Below are positions 8,090 through 16,689 of a stretch of 60,002 nucleotides of DNA, piece after piece. The notes under the pieces were generated by a model, which was not told the DNA's origin, searched no databases, and saw only the letters and a program-made list of their open reading frames with translations. The position numbers and the translations under genes were made by a program. Each line of letters opens with the position of its first letter. Position 1 is the stretch's first letter. Origin of the DNA: Sphingopyxis sp. (GTDB lineage: Bacteria; Pseudomonadota; Alphaproteobacteria; Sphingomonadales; Sphingomonadaceae); assembly GCA_016463225.1 (NCBI GenBank), contig JAEMRT010000023.1, positions 1-60,002 of the forward strand, read 5' to 3'.

Positions 8090-10069
8090 ATGCGTTTCAT
8101 CCGCAAGGCGATGATCGGGCTGGCGGCGCTCGCCGCGCTGCCACTGGCGGCGCAAGGGCCGCTGCCCGCGCCGACGGCGAAGAAAGTCGAAACCTCCGCG
8201 GCGACCGCTCCCGCAGCGCCGACACGGCCGGTGACGCTCGACGCTGCCGACCTCGAAGCGTGGATGGATGGCTATCTGCCCTACGCGCTTGAACGCGCGC
8301 GCATCCCCGGTGCGGTCGTCGTCGTCGTAAAGGACGGCCAGGTCGTGCTGCAAAAGGGCTATGGCTTTGCCGACGTCGCTAAGCGCGCGCCGGTGCTGCC
8401 CGAAACCACAATGTTCCGCCCCGGCTCGGTGTCGAAACTGCTGACCTGGACCGCGGTGATGCAGCAGGTCGAGGCGGGCAAGATCGATCTCGACAAGGAC
8501 GTCAACGCCTACCTCGATTTCAAGATTCCCGCCTATCAGGGCAAGCCGGTCACGATGCGCAACATCATGACGCACACCGCAGGGTTCGAGGAATCGGTGC
8601 GCCACTTGATCAGCAGCGACCCCAAGGCAGTGATGACGCTCAAGGAACAGATGCCGCTGGCCTTGCCGCAGCGCGTGTTTGCGCCGGGGACCACCCCGGC
8701 TTACTCCAATTATGCCACCGCACTGGCGGGCTATATCGTCGAGCGGGTGAGCGGTGAACCGTTCGACAATTATATCGAAAATCATATCTTTACGCCGCTT
8801 GGCATGACGCATTCGACCTTTCGCCAGCCGCTGCCCGCACGCCTCGCGCCGCATATGTCCAAGGGCTATCCCGATGTGACGCAAAAGGCGAAGCCGTTCG
8901 AGATCGTCATCCCCGCACCCGCGGGCAGCCTGTCGGCGAGCGGCGCCGACATGGGCAAGTTCATGATCGCGCATCTGAACGACGGCGCCGGCCTGTTGAA
9001 GCCCGAAACCGCGAGGCAGATGCATGATTTCAAGGCGCCCGGGGTCGGCCCGCTCAACAGCATGGCGCTCGGTTTCTACGAACAATGGGTCAACGGCCAG
9101 CGCGCGATTGCGCATGGCGGCGATACCGTGTGGTTCCACTCCTATCTGTGGCTCTTCCCCGATTCCGACATCGGTGTTTATGTATCGATGAACAGCGCGG
9201 GGGCTGCCGGTGATGCGGGTGCGGTGCGCAGCGCGCTCTTCCACAAATTCGCCGATCGTTATTTGCCGGGCGACGACAAGGGAGGAACCGTCGGCGCCAA
9301 GACCGCCAGCCAGCACGCGGAGATGATGGTCGGCAATTATGTCAGCAGCCGCGGGTCGTTCACCAACTTTATGAGCCTGCTCGGGCTGTTGGGGCAGGCG
9401 AACATCTCGCTGACCGAGGATGGCAAGATTACGCTCCCGGCGCTCGACGGCATGGGTGCGGGCGCTCGCGACTGGGTCGAGGTCGAACCTTTCGTGTGGC
9501 GCGACACAAGTACAGGCGAACGCCTTGCTGCCGAGGTCAAAGATGGGCGTGTCGTGCGCTGGAGCGTCGATGCCGGTTCGCCGTTCATGGTGTTCGAACC
9601 CGCCCCGGCAAGCGTCAATGCAGGTTGGCTCAACCCGGCGCTGATCGCGGCGCTTGGCATTGTGCTGCTCGCCGCGCTGGCGTGGCCGGTGCGGGCGCTG
9701 GTGCGGCGCAGCTTTAGGGCCGACTTCGCGCTCGAAGGCAAGTCGCGCCGCGCGTACCGACTGTCGCGAATCTTCGCCTGGCTCGTGCTCGCAGCATTGG
9801 CCGGTTGGCTCGGGCTCATCGCGGCTTTCTCGGCCGACATCGGCAGCTTGGGCGGTCCGCTCGACTGGCTGATCCACCTGCTACGAATCCTGACCCCGGT
9901 GGCGAGCTTCGGCTTGCTGGCGACGGCGGGCTGGCACCTGTGGCTCACGCTCAAGGACAAGCGCCGCTGGACGATGAAGCTCGGCGCAGTGCTGCTCGTG
10001 CTTGCGGCGCTCGTGCTGGTCTGGGTGACAATCGCCTTCAACCTTTATGGCTTTGGAATGGTTTATTGA
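8090..10069 (+). CDS. Membrane-anchored beta-lactamase-family serine hydrolase
   Basis: A 659-residue protein starting at ATG 8090; a TTG 72 bases earlier lies in the operator region and is unlikely. It has a signal peptide (to about 22), then a class C beta-lactamase/DD-peptidase fold. The nucleophile motif is S113-V-S-K116, the second motif Y205-S-N207, and H342-G-G plays the KTG-like role. After a beta-rich linker, four hydrophobic segments (about 515-537, 561-581, 592-620, 630-655) anchor the C-terminus. The catalytic domain is predicted to face the periplasm and to cleave D-amino-acid peptide or ester bonds. Its stop overlaps the dgcA start by one base. Exact substrate unknown. Confidence 0.85.
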   Translation: MRFIRKAMIGLAALAALPLAAQGPLPAPTAKKVETSAATAPAAPTRPVTLDAADLEAWMDGYLPYALERARIPGAVVVVVKDGQVVLQKGYGFADVAKRAPVLPETTMFRPGSVSKLLTWTAVMQQVEAGKIDLDKDVNAYLDFKIPAYQGKPVTMRNIMTHTAGFEESVRHLISSDPKAVMTLKEQMPLALPQRVFAPGTTPAYSNYATALAGYIVERVSGEPFDNYIENHIFTPLGMTHSTFRQPLPARLAPHMSKGYPDVTQKAKPFEIVIPAPAGSLSASGADMGKFMIAHLNDGAGLLKPETARQMHDFKAPGVGPLNSMALGFYEQWVNGQRAIAHGGDTVWFHSYLWLFPDSDIGVYVSMNSAGAAGDAGAVRSALFHKFADRYLPGDDKGGTVGAKTASQHAEMMVGNYVSSRGSFTNFMSLLGLLGQANISLTEDGKITLPALDGMGAGARDWVEVEPFVWRDTSTGERLAAEVKDGRVVRWSVDAGSPFMVFEPAPASVNAGWLNPALIAALGIVLLAALAWPVRALVRRSFRADFALEGKSRRAYRLSRIFAWLVLAALAGWLGLIAAFSADIGSLGGPLDWLIHLLRILTPVASFGLLATAGWHLWLTLKDKRRWTMKLGAVLLVLAALVLVWVTIAFNLYGFGMVY

Positions 10070-11073
10070 TGGCCACGCAAATGACGCAAGAACTGACGCT
10101 CGACCTGCGGGTCGAGCGTTTCCCCTACCACCAGCCGTTTCGCATTTCGGGGCATGTCTTCACCGAAACCGCGCTGCTGGTCGCCGAACTGTCCGACGGC
10201 ACGCATGTCGGGCTCGGCGAAGGCGCGGGGGTCTATTATCTGGGCGATGATATCGACCATATGCTGGCCGAGGCGACGCGCGTGCGCGGCGCGATCGAGC
10301 GCGGTGCGACGCGGGCGGATTTGCAGCAATTGCTGCCGCCGGGCGGCGCACGAAATGCGCTCGACTGTGCGTATTGGGATCTGGAGGCGAAGCAGGCGGG
10401 ACGACCGGTGTGGGAGCTGGCGGGATTGAAACCGCCGCGCGCGCTGCCTTCAACCTTGACGCTTGGCGCCGACAGTGCGGGCAATATGGCGAAGGCGGCG
10501 CTGGCGATCGATCCCGAGGCGCCGATCAAGGTCAAGCTGACCGGCGATTTGGGCGACGACATCGCCCGCGTCGTCGCGATCCGCACCGCGCGCCCGCATG
10601 CGTGGATCGGGGTCGATGCCAATCAGGGCTATGACATTCGCACGCTGGCGGAGCTGCTGCCGGTGCTGATCCAGGCCCGCGTCGCGCAATTAGAGCAGCC
10701 GCTGAAGCGCGGGCGCGAGGCCGATCTCGACGGGCTGAAACGGCCTGTGCCGTTTGTCGCCGACGAAAGCGCGGTGACGCTGGCCGATACGGCGACGCTC
10801 GTTGGCCGCTTCGACGCCGTGAACATCAAGCTCGATAAATGCGGCGGGCTGACCGAGGGGCTGGCGATCGCGCGGCAGGCGCGAAAACTCGGGCTGGACG
10901 TGATGGTCGGCAATATGATGGGGACCAGCCTGTCGATGGCGCCGTCGTTTGTGCTGGGCCAGCTTTGCGACATCGTCGACCTCGACGGACCGACCTTCCT
11001 GGCGCGCGATCGGGTGCCCGGGGTCGAATATCGGGGCGGGATGATCCATTGCCCGGCAGAAATTTGGGGATAG
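10069..11073 (+). CDS. dgcA: N-acetyl-D-Glu racemase / dipeptide epimerase, DgcA-type
   Basis: A 334-residue cytoplasmic enolase-superfamily enzyme. The catalytic pattern is complete: K154-V-K156, metal ligands D183, E209 and D232, and the opposing base K254 in NIKLDKCGG. A D305-L-D307 motif and Arg in PFRIS resemble residues that bind the dipeptide termini in L-Ala-D/L-Glu epimerases. Because a DUF1611 (DgcN) gene is in the same cluster, the DgcA role is likely: racemising N-acetyl-D-Glu to N-acetyl-L-Glu in the DgcN/DgcA route of D-Glu catabolism. Simple epimerisation of muropeptide-derived L-Ala-D-Glu is the alternative, and sequence alone does not decide. Confidence 0.85.
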   Translation: MATQMTQELTLDLRVERFPYHQPFRISGHVFTETALLVAELSDGTHVGLGEGAGVYYLGDDIDHMLAEATRVRGAIERGATRADLQQLLPPGGARNALDCAYWDLEAKQAGRPVWELAGLKPPRALPSTLTLGADSAGNMAKAALAIDPEAPIKVKLTGDLGDDIARVVAIRTARPHAWIGVDANQGYDIRTLAELLPVLIQARVAQLEQPLKRGREADLDGLKRPVPFVADESAVTLADTATLVGRFDAVNIKLDKCGGLTEGLAIARQARKLGLDVMVGNMMGTSLSMAPSFVLGQLCDIVDLDGPTFLARDRVPGVEYRGGMIHCPAEIWG

Positions 11074-11082
11074 ATGACAATT

Positions 11083-11127
11083 TTATGTCCTAAACGGGTT
11101 GACAATTTTCCGATTAGGACAATAGTC
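11083..11127 (+). promoter_or_regulatory. Candidate operator: TGTCCTAAnCGG inverted repeat around a -35 box
   Basis: TGTCCTAAACGG (11086-11097) faces CCGATTAGGACA (11110-11121). The arms are 11/12 complementary and separated by 12 bases that contain TTGACA (11099-11104). A -10-like AATAGT lies at 11121-11126 (16-base spacer). Bound protein would cover the -35 and the start of the -10, which suggests repression of the transcript beginning with the gene at 11162. The two blocks making this site also occur at 7970-8010 in the opposite order. Confidence 0.6.
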
Positions 11128-11161
11128 GTCATATTGAAATTTGGTTGAGAGGGAGGCTGGA

Positions 11162-12304
11162 ATGACGGGGTCATTCGCAGTAACGCGCCGCGCGGTCATC
11201 GCGGGCGCGGTGGGCGCCGCCTTGTCTGCGCCGATGGTGAACAGGGGGACTTATGCGTTTGCGGCGGCACCGGGCCGCCGCTATTCGCGCCGCGCGGTCG
11301 ACCTGGTTGCCTCGTCGCTCGTCATCGACATGCTGGCGCCGCTCAAGATCACGCTTTCGGCCGACTATATCACCCACCGTTTGACCGATGCCGAGGCCGC
11401 CGAGTTCAAGGCCAGCGGCATCACCGGCTTTCACAACGCCTATGGTCTCGGCGGTCCCGATGCAAAAGAGCAGGCGCTGACCTTTCTCGCCGGCTGGCAG
11501 GGTTTTGCCGGGCGCAACAGTCATGTCTTCACGCTGGTCGATGGCATCGCGGATCTCGACCGCGCCAAGGCCGAGAAAAAATGCGCGGTCATCATGGGCA
11601 TCCAGAACGCCGAGCATTTCGAGAAGATCGAGGATGTTGCGCTGTTCCGCCGCCTCGGCCTGCGCTGCGCGCAGCTGACCTACAACAGCCAGAATTTGAT
11701 CGGTTCGGGCAGCACCGAACGGATCGATGGCGGGGTCAGCGACTATGGCGCTGCGATCATCGCCGAGATGGAAAAGCAGCGCATGCTCGTCGACGTCTCG
11801 CATTGCGGCGACCAGACAACGCTCGATGCCATCGCGATCGCCAAGGGGCCGATCGCGATCACCCACAGCAACGCCCGCGCGTTGGTCGATCACCCGCGCG
11901 TCAAGACCGACGCGGCGATCAAGGCGCTGGCGGCAAAAGGTGGGGTGATGGGCATAACCGGGGTGCGGATGTTCGTGCGCACCACCGACCCGGCCAATGT
12001 CGGGCATATGGCCGACCATATCGACCATGTCGCCAGGCTGGTCGGGATCGATCATGCCGGGATCGGATCGGACGCTGATCTTCACGGCTATGACGACATG
12101 ATCCCGTCCGAATATGCGGCGCTGAAGGGCAGCTACAAAGGCAGCTACGCCTTTCGCGACAAGATCGACATCGACGGCTTCGATCACCCTCTGAAGGTCT
12201 TTGACCTGACCGAGGAACTGATCCGCCGGGGATATTCAAACGACAACATCACAGCCGTGTTGGGGGGCAATTTCCGCCGCCTGCTGGCGCAAGTCTGGGG
12301 GTAA
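11162..12304 (+). CDS. Membrane dipeptidase (renal-type) relative, Tat-like signal, incomplete metal site
   Basis: A 380-residue protein starting at ATG 11162 behind GAGGGAGG; the upstream TTG frame is less likely. The N-terminus TRRAVIAGAVGAAL resembles a twin-arginine signal. The fold is that of renal/membrane dipeptidases, which split dipeptides, often with a C-terminal D-residue. The His of VSHCGD (214), the His of ITHSNA (235) and GIGSDAD are kept. The family HxD signature is replaced by DMLAP and the bridging Glu by Gln148, so one of the two zinc positions should be lost. It is first gene of the long unit reaching 19441. It may be a single-metal enzyme or a binding protein. Confidence 0.75.
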   Translation: MTGSFAVTRRAVIAGAVGAALSAPMVNRGTYAFAAAPGRRYSRRAVDLVASSLVIDMLAPLKITLSADYITHRLTDAEAAEFKASGITGFHNAYGLGGPDAKEQALTFLAGWQGFAGRNSHVFTLVDGIADLDRAKAEKKCAVIMGIQNAEHFEKIEDVALFRRLGLRCAQLTYNSQNLIGSGSTERIDGGVSDYGAAIIAEMEKQRMLVDVSHCGDQTTLDAIAIAKGPIAITHSNARALVDHPRVKTDAAIKALAAKGGVMGITGVRMFVRTTDPANVGHMADHIDHVARLVGIDHAGIGSDADLHGYDDMIPSEYAALKGSYKGSYAFRDKIDIDGFDHPLKVFDLTEELIRRGYSNDNITAVLGGNFRRLLAQVWG

Positions 12305-12308
12305 GGCA

Positions 12309-14495
12309 ATGAACAAGGGACTTTATATCGCGGCGAGCATGGCCGCACTGATCGCCGCAACGCCGGCGCAGGCGCAGGAACCGGGCGCGGTTGAGGCGGC
12401 GGGCGAAATCGTCGTCACCGCGCAAAAGCGCGTCCAGAATGTCCAGGACGTGCCGATCTCGATCGCCGTCGTGAATGGCGAAGAGCTTCAGCAACAGGGC
12501 TCCGCGTCGCTCGTTGACTATGCGGGTTACGTCCCCGGCATGAATGTCAGCAACAGCGGCACGCCCGGTCAGACGACAATCACGCTGCGCGGCGTTGCAC
12601 CGCTCAACAACAGCCAGACCGTCGGGATCTACCTCGACGATGCGCCGGTGGGGTCGAGCGCGATCTACAACCGCGCCGGGGCGTTCACGATCGACCTGAT
12701 GCCCTATGATTTGGAACGGATCGAGGTACTGAAGGGACCGCAGGGCACGCTCTATGGCGCCAGCTCGATCGGCGGCCTGGTGAAATATGTCACCGTCCAG
12801 CCGAACACCAATGCGTTCAGCGTCAAGGCAGGGGTTGAGGGCTTCGCAATCAAGGGCGGCGACGGGCTCGGCTGGGGCGCGCAGGTGATGGTCAATGTGC
12901 CGATCGTGCAGGACAAGCTTGCGGTCAGCGGCAGCTTCGCATGGCGCAGCACTCCGGGCTGGGTCGATACCGTCAACAATGCCGCGCTGAAGGACCAGAA
13001 TGATTACGAACAGCGTGGCGGCCGTGCTGCCCTGCTCTGGACGCCAACGCCCGAATTCAGCGTCAAGCTGGCGGGCATCTGGCAGTCGCTCGATTCAGAG
13101 GGCAACGCGCTCTACGCCGCCGACCTGACCGGCGCGCGGCTCGGCGACGGTCGCTCGTTCAACAATTTTGTCCCCGAATCTTTCGACGTCGATCTCGACT
13201 ATTATTCGGCAACGCTCGACTATGATTTCGGTGCTGCCACGCTGACTTCGGCGACGACGTACAGCAAGACGCAAAGCGCGCAGGTGCAGGATGCGAGCTA
13301 CGCCTTTGGCGTGCTTTTCCCGTTGCTTACGGGCGGCGCAGTGGCGCCGGGGATTACCCCGTTCCTGCTCGATCTAGGCCTGAAAAAATGGACGCAGGAA
13401 GTGCGGCTGGCTTCGCCAAGTGGCGGACGGTTTGAATGGCTGATCGGCGGCTTCTTCACTGACGAGACGACGAGCAATTCGCAGCTTGTCCGGTCATACG
13501 ACATGGCGGGCAATCCGATCGCGGGGCTCGATCCGCTGGCGATCGTCGGCCTGCCTGCGACGTACAAGGAATATGCGATCTTCGGCAACGGCACGTTCAA
13601 GCTCAGCGAGCAGTTCGAAATCACCGGCGGCCTGCGCTGGGCGCGCAACAAGCAGACGTTCCGCCAGATCAGCTCGGGCGCGATCGTGCCGCAGGCCGAC
13701 GATCCCGGCGACTCGGCCGAAAGCGTGTTCACCTATTCGATCAGTCCGCAATTCCACATCAACGACGACGCGATGCTCTATGCGCGTCTCGCGACCGGCT
13801 ATCGCCCCGGCGGACCGAACGTCATCGTTCCCAACGTCCCGCCAACGGTCGATGCCGACCGGATGAAGAATTATGAAATCGGGCTGAAGGCCGACTTCGC
13901 CGATCGCATGGTTTCGGTCGATGTCGCGATCTTCCTGATGGACTGGACCGACATCCAGGTCGTGCGCTCGTTCGGCGGCGTGTCGGGCGGCGCGAATGGC
14001 GGCAAGGCGCGCAGCAAGGGGATCGAGGGTAGCTTCGCGCTGCGTCCGACTCCCGGGCTGACGATCAGCGCCACCGGCAGCTACACCGACGCCACGCTCA
14101 GCGAGGATGTGCCCGACATTAGCGGCGCCGATGGCGACCGTCTGCCCGCAGTCCCGAAATTCAGCGGCGCGCTGCGCGCCGATTATGAATTCGAACTGGG
14201 CGGCGGCAACAAGGGTAGCTTCGGCGCCGGTATCCGCCACGCGAGCAACCGCCTGTCGCTGGTCGAAAGCGATCCGCTGGTCGCGACGGCCAAGCCCTAT
14301 ACGTCGGTCGATCTCAACGCTTCGATCATCTTCAACGATCACTGGACATTGCGCGCCTACGCCCGCAACCTGCTCGACAATCAGGGCGAAATGGCGCGCT
14401 CGACCTTTGCCAATGGGCTCAACCAGCCGAGCTTCCTTGGCATTTCGCCGCTCCAGCCGCGCACGGTGGGTGTCGCGCTCGACCTGGCCTTTTGA
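12309..14495 (+). CDS. TonB-dependent receptor of the D-amino-acid/peptide cluster
   Basis: A 728-residue outer-membrane receptor with signal peptide (ATPAQAQ), TonB box-like EIVVTAQKR, a plug (VQDVPISIAVV, ITLRGVAP, LKGPQGTLYGASSIGGLV) and a barrel ending in Phe (VALDLAF). The plug form is that of the FecA/IroN-like sphingomonad group. It begins 4 bases after the dipeptidase-like stop and is followed within 20 bases by dgcN. It is therefore very likely the uptake port for the substrate of this cluster. Peptidoglycan peptides or other D-Glu-containing peptides are inferred from the neighbours, not from the receptor itself. Confidence 0.9.
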   Translation: MNKGLYIAASMAALIAATPAQAQEPGAVEAAGEIVVTAQKRVQNVQDVPISIAVVNGEELQQQGSASLVDYAGYVPGMNVSNSGTPGQTTITLRGVAPLNNSQTVGIYLDDAPVGSSAIYNRAGAFTIDLMPYDLERIEVLKGPQGTLYGASSIGGLVKYVTVQPNTNAFSVKAGVEGFAIKGGDGLGWGAQVMVNVPIVQDKLAVSGSFAWRSTPGWVDTVNNAALKDQNDYEQRGGRAALLWTPTPEFSVKLAGIWQSLDSEGNALYAADLTGARLGDGRSFNNFVPESFDVDLDYYSATLDYDFGAATLTSATTYSKTQSAQVQDASYAFGVLFPLLTGGAVAPGITPFLLDLGLKKWTQEVRLASPSGGRFEWLIGGFFTDETTSNSQLVRSYDMAGNPIAGLDPLAIVGLPATYKEYAIFGNGTFKLSEQFEITGGLRWARNKQTFRQISSGAIVPQADDPGDSAESVFTYSISPQFHINDDAMLYARLATGYRPGGPNVIVPNVPPTVDADRMKNYEIGLKADFADRMVSVDVAIFLMDWTDIQVVRSFGGVSGGANGGKARSKGIEGSFALRPTPGLTISATGSYTDATLSEDVPDISGADGDRLPAVPKFSGALRADYEFELGGGNKGSFGAGIRHASNRLSLVESDPLVATAKPYTSVDLNASIIFNDHWTLRAYARNLLDNQGEMARSTFANGLNQPSFLGISPLQPRTVGVALDLAF

Positions 14496-14515
14496 GCGGA
14501 TTGGAGTTGGAAACG

Positions 14516-15556
14516 ATGAACGCGCCCATCGGCAGGCTGGAAAGCAGCCTGACCCTGCCGCAGCCCTATCTGCTGTTCCTCGGCGACACGACCGAGGCGG
14601 GCTATGCCAAGACCGCCTTTGGTCTGGCCGATTGGGCGGCCGATCGCTGCGTCGGTGAGCTGGCGATCGGCGGCTGCACCGTCACCACCGGCCTGCCGCC
14701 GATGTCACCCGCAGAGGCGCGGGCGGCGGGGGCGCGGTCGCTGGTCATCGGGGTCGCCAACCAGGGCGGGGTGATCGGCGACAGCTGGATCGCCGCGCTG
14801 GTCGAGGCGATGGAGGCGGGGCTCGACATCGTCAGCGGCCTCCACGTCCGGCTGGCGAGCCTGCCCGCGCTCGCCGAGGCGGCGAAGCGCACTGGCCAGC
14901 GGCTCATCGACGTGCGCACCCCGCCGCCGTCGATCCCGATCGGTACCGGCCGCAAGCGCAGCGGCAAGCGGCTGCTGACCGTCGGCACCGACTGCGCGCT
15001 CGGCAAGAAATATACCGCGCTGGCGCTCCACCGCGCCTTTGTCGAACGCGGCATCGATGCGGACTTTCGCGCCACCGGACAGACGGGCATCATGATCGCC
15101 GGCGGCGGCATGCCGATGGACGCGGTCGTGTCCGATTTCGAGGCGGGGGCAGCGGAAATCCTTAGCCCCGATGCACCCGATAGCCATTGGGATCTGATCG
15201 AGGGGCAGGGGTCGATTTTCAATCCCGCCTATGCCGCGGTGTCGCTCGGGCTGCTCCACGGTAGCCAGCCCGATGTGTTCGTCGTGTGCCACGACCCGAC
15301 GCGCAAGGTGATCCTGGGCATGGAGAGCTTTGCCTTGCCCTTGATCGAGGAGGTGATCGATTTGACGATCCGCCTTGGCAGCCGGACCAATCCGGCGATC
15401 CGCTGCGGCGGGGTCAGCCTGAACACGTCAAGCTATGAAGCCGAAGCCGCGGAAGCACTGATGGCGGCGGAGCGCCAGCGGCTTGGCCTGCCGGTCACCG
15501 ACCCGATCCGCGGCGGCGCGTCCTTCGACGCACTCGTCGAAAATATTCTCGCGTGA
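14516..15556 (+). CDS. dgcN: DUF1611 protein, DgcN-type D-Glu N-acetyltransferase
   Basis: A 346-residue cytoplasmic protein read from ATG 14516, with GGAG upstream; an in-frame TTG at 14492 overlaps the receptor stop. The DUF1611 family shows an N-terminal Rossmann-like half and a C-terminal P-loop half, here GTDCALGKKY at 157-166, with RATGQTGIMIAGGG and DLIEGQGSIFNPAY downstream. DgcN has been described as acetylating D-Glu so that DgcA can racemise it. Here dgcA lies 3.4 kb upstream, separated by the dipeptidase-like and receptor genes. Its stop overlaps the next start by four bases (GTGA). Confidence 0.85.
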   Translation: MNAPIGRLESSLTLPQPYLLFLGDTTEAGYAKTAFGLADWAADRCVGELAIGGCTVTTGLPPMSPAEARAAGARSLVIGVANQGGVIGDSWIAALVEAMEAGLDIVSGLHVRLASLPALAEAAKRTGQRLIDVRTPPPSIPIGTGRKRSGKRLLTVGTDCALGKKYTALALHRAFVERGIDADFRATGQTGIMIAGGGMPMDAVVSDFEAGAAEILSPDAPDSHWDLIEGQGSIFNPAYAAVSLGLLHGSQPDVFVVCHDPTRKVILGMESFALPLIEEVIDLTIRLGSRTNPAIRCGGVSLNTSSYEAEAAEALMAAERQRLGLPVTDPIRGGASFDALVENILA

Positions 15557-16689
15557 GTGTGGGCGAGACGGGCAGCAGGTCGAGCTGGTTCCAGCGTTTC
15601 CTGCTGCCCGGTTTTGCGCTGAAAGCGGTCATCATCGGCGGCGGTTATGCAACCGGGCGCGAGCTCGCCGAATATTTCGTACCGTCGGGACCGTGGGGCG
15701 GGCTCGCCGCGATGCTGCTCGCGACGTTGGTGTGGAGCGTTGTCGCGGCGCTGACCTTCGCGCTGGCGCGGTCGCTCGGTGCCTATGATTATCGCAGTTT
15801 CTTCAAAGGGCTTCTTGGCCCCGGCTGGATTGCGTTCGAGGCCGCCTATATCATCTTCGTTGTCCTGATCCTCGCGGTGTTCGGCGCCGCGGCGGGGGCC
15901 ATCGGCGCCGCGACCTTCGGCTGGCCCGAAGTGGCGGGATCGGTGCTGCTGGCGGTCGCGATTGTTGCGGTGGTGGCCTGGGGCACCGGCGCGGTCGAGC
16001 AGATGTTCAAATATGTCTCTTTCCTGCTCTACGCGGTGTACGGCCTGTTCCTGATCCTCGCACTCGCCAGTTTCGGCGGGCTGATCGGGCAGGGGTTCGC
16101 CAATGCACCGCCGCCGTCGGGCAACTGGATGGCGGGCGGCCTGACCTATGCGAGCTATAATATCGTCGGCGCGGTGGTGATTCTGCCGGTACTGCGCCAC
16201 CTGACCAGCCAGCGCGATGCGGTGGTTGCGGGGCTGATCGCGGGACCGCTGTCGATGCTGCCCGCGATCCTGTTCTTTGTCGCGATGATGGCTTTTTATC
16301 TGGCGATCGGCGCCGAAACCTTGCCGTCCGATTTCCTGCTCCGCCAAATGACGGTGCCGGGGTTCCATGTGCTTTTTCAGGTGATGATCTTTGCCGCGCT
16401 GCTCGAGAGTGGGGCGGGGGCAGTGCATGCGATCAACGAGCGCATCTCGGGCGCGATCGAGAGCCGCGGGCGGCCCGCTTTGACGCCCGGCGCGCGCGCC
16501 ATCATCGGCGCGGTGATCCTGACCGGCTGCATGTTTGTCGCGGGTGAGATCGGCCTCGTCGACCTGATCGCCAGCGGCTACCGCTTCCTCGCCTGGCTGT
16601 TCCTGATCGTTTTTGTCGCGCCTTTGCTCACCATCGGGGTCTGGCGTCTGCTGCGCCCTTCAACCGTTCCATTGGAGACCGTCCCATGA
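15553..16689 (+). CDS. YkvI-like multi-pass membrane transporter
   Basis: A 378-residue integral membrane protein with about ten hydrophobic helices. The N-terminal FALKAVIIGGGYATGRELAEYF resembles the first unwound helix of LeuT-fold (APC superfamily) carriers, and the family match is to YkvI-type proteins of unknown substrate. Start is GTG 15553, overlapping the dgcN stop; the stop overlaps the next gene (ATGA). Tight coupling to dgcN and two peptidases suggests inward transport of D-Glu, an acylated form, or a D-amino-acid dipeptide. No substrate has been assigned to this family that I can name. Confidence 0.75.
   Translation: MSVGETGSRSSWFQRFLLPGFALKAVIIGGGYATGRELAEYFVPSGPWGGLAAMLLATLVWSVVAALTFALARSLGAYDYRSFFKGLLGPGWIAFEAAYIIFVVLILAVFGAAAGAIGAATFGWPEVAGSVLLAVAIVAVVAWGTGAVEQMFKYVSFLLYAVYGLFLILALASFGGLIGQGFANAPPPSGNWMAGGLTYASYNIVGAVVILPVLRHLTSQRDAVVAGLIAGPLSMLPAILFFVAMMAFYLAIGAETLPSDFLLRQMTVPGFHVLFQVMIFAALLESGAGAVHAINERISGAIESRGRPALTPGARAIIGAVILTGCMFVAGEIGLVDLIASGYRFLAWLFLIVFVAPLLTIGVWRLLRPSTVPLETVP

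Noticed and set aside
8000..9877. A 625-codon open frame on the minus strand
   Set aside because: Antisense to the serine hydrolase with SxxK/YSN motifs; translation is His/Arg-rich without homology signs.
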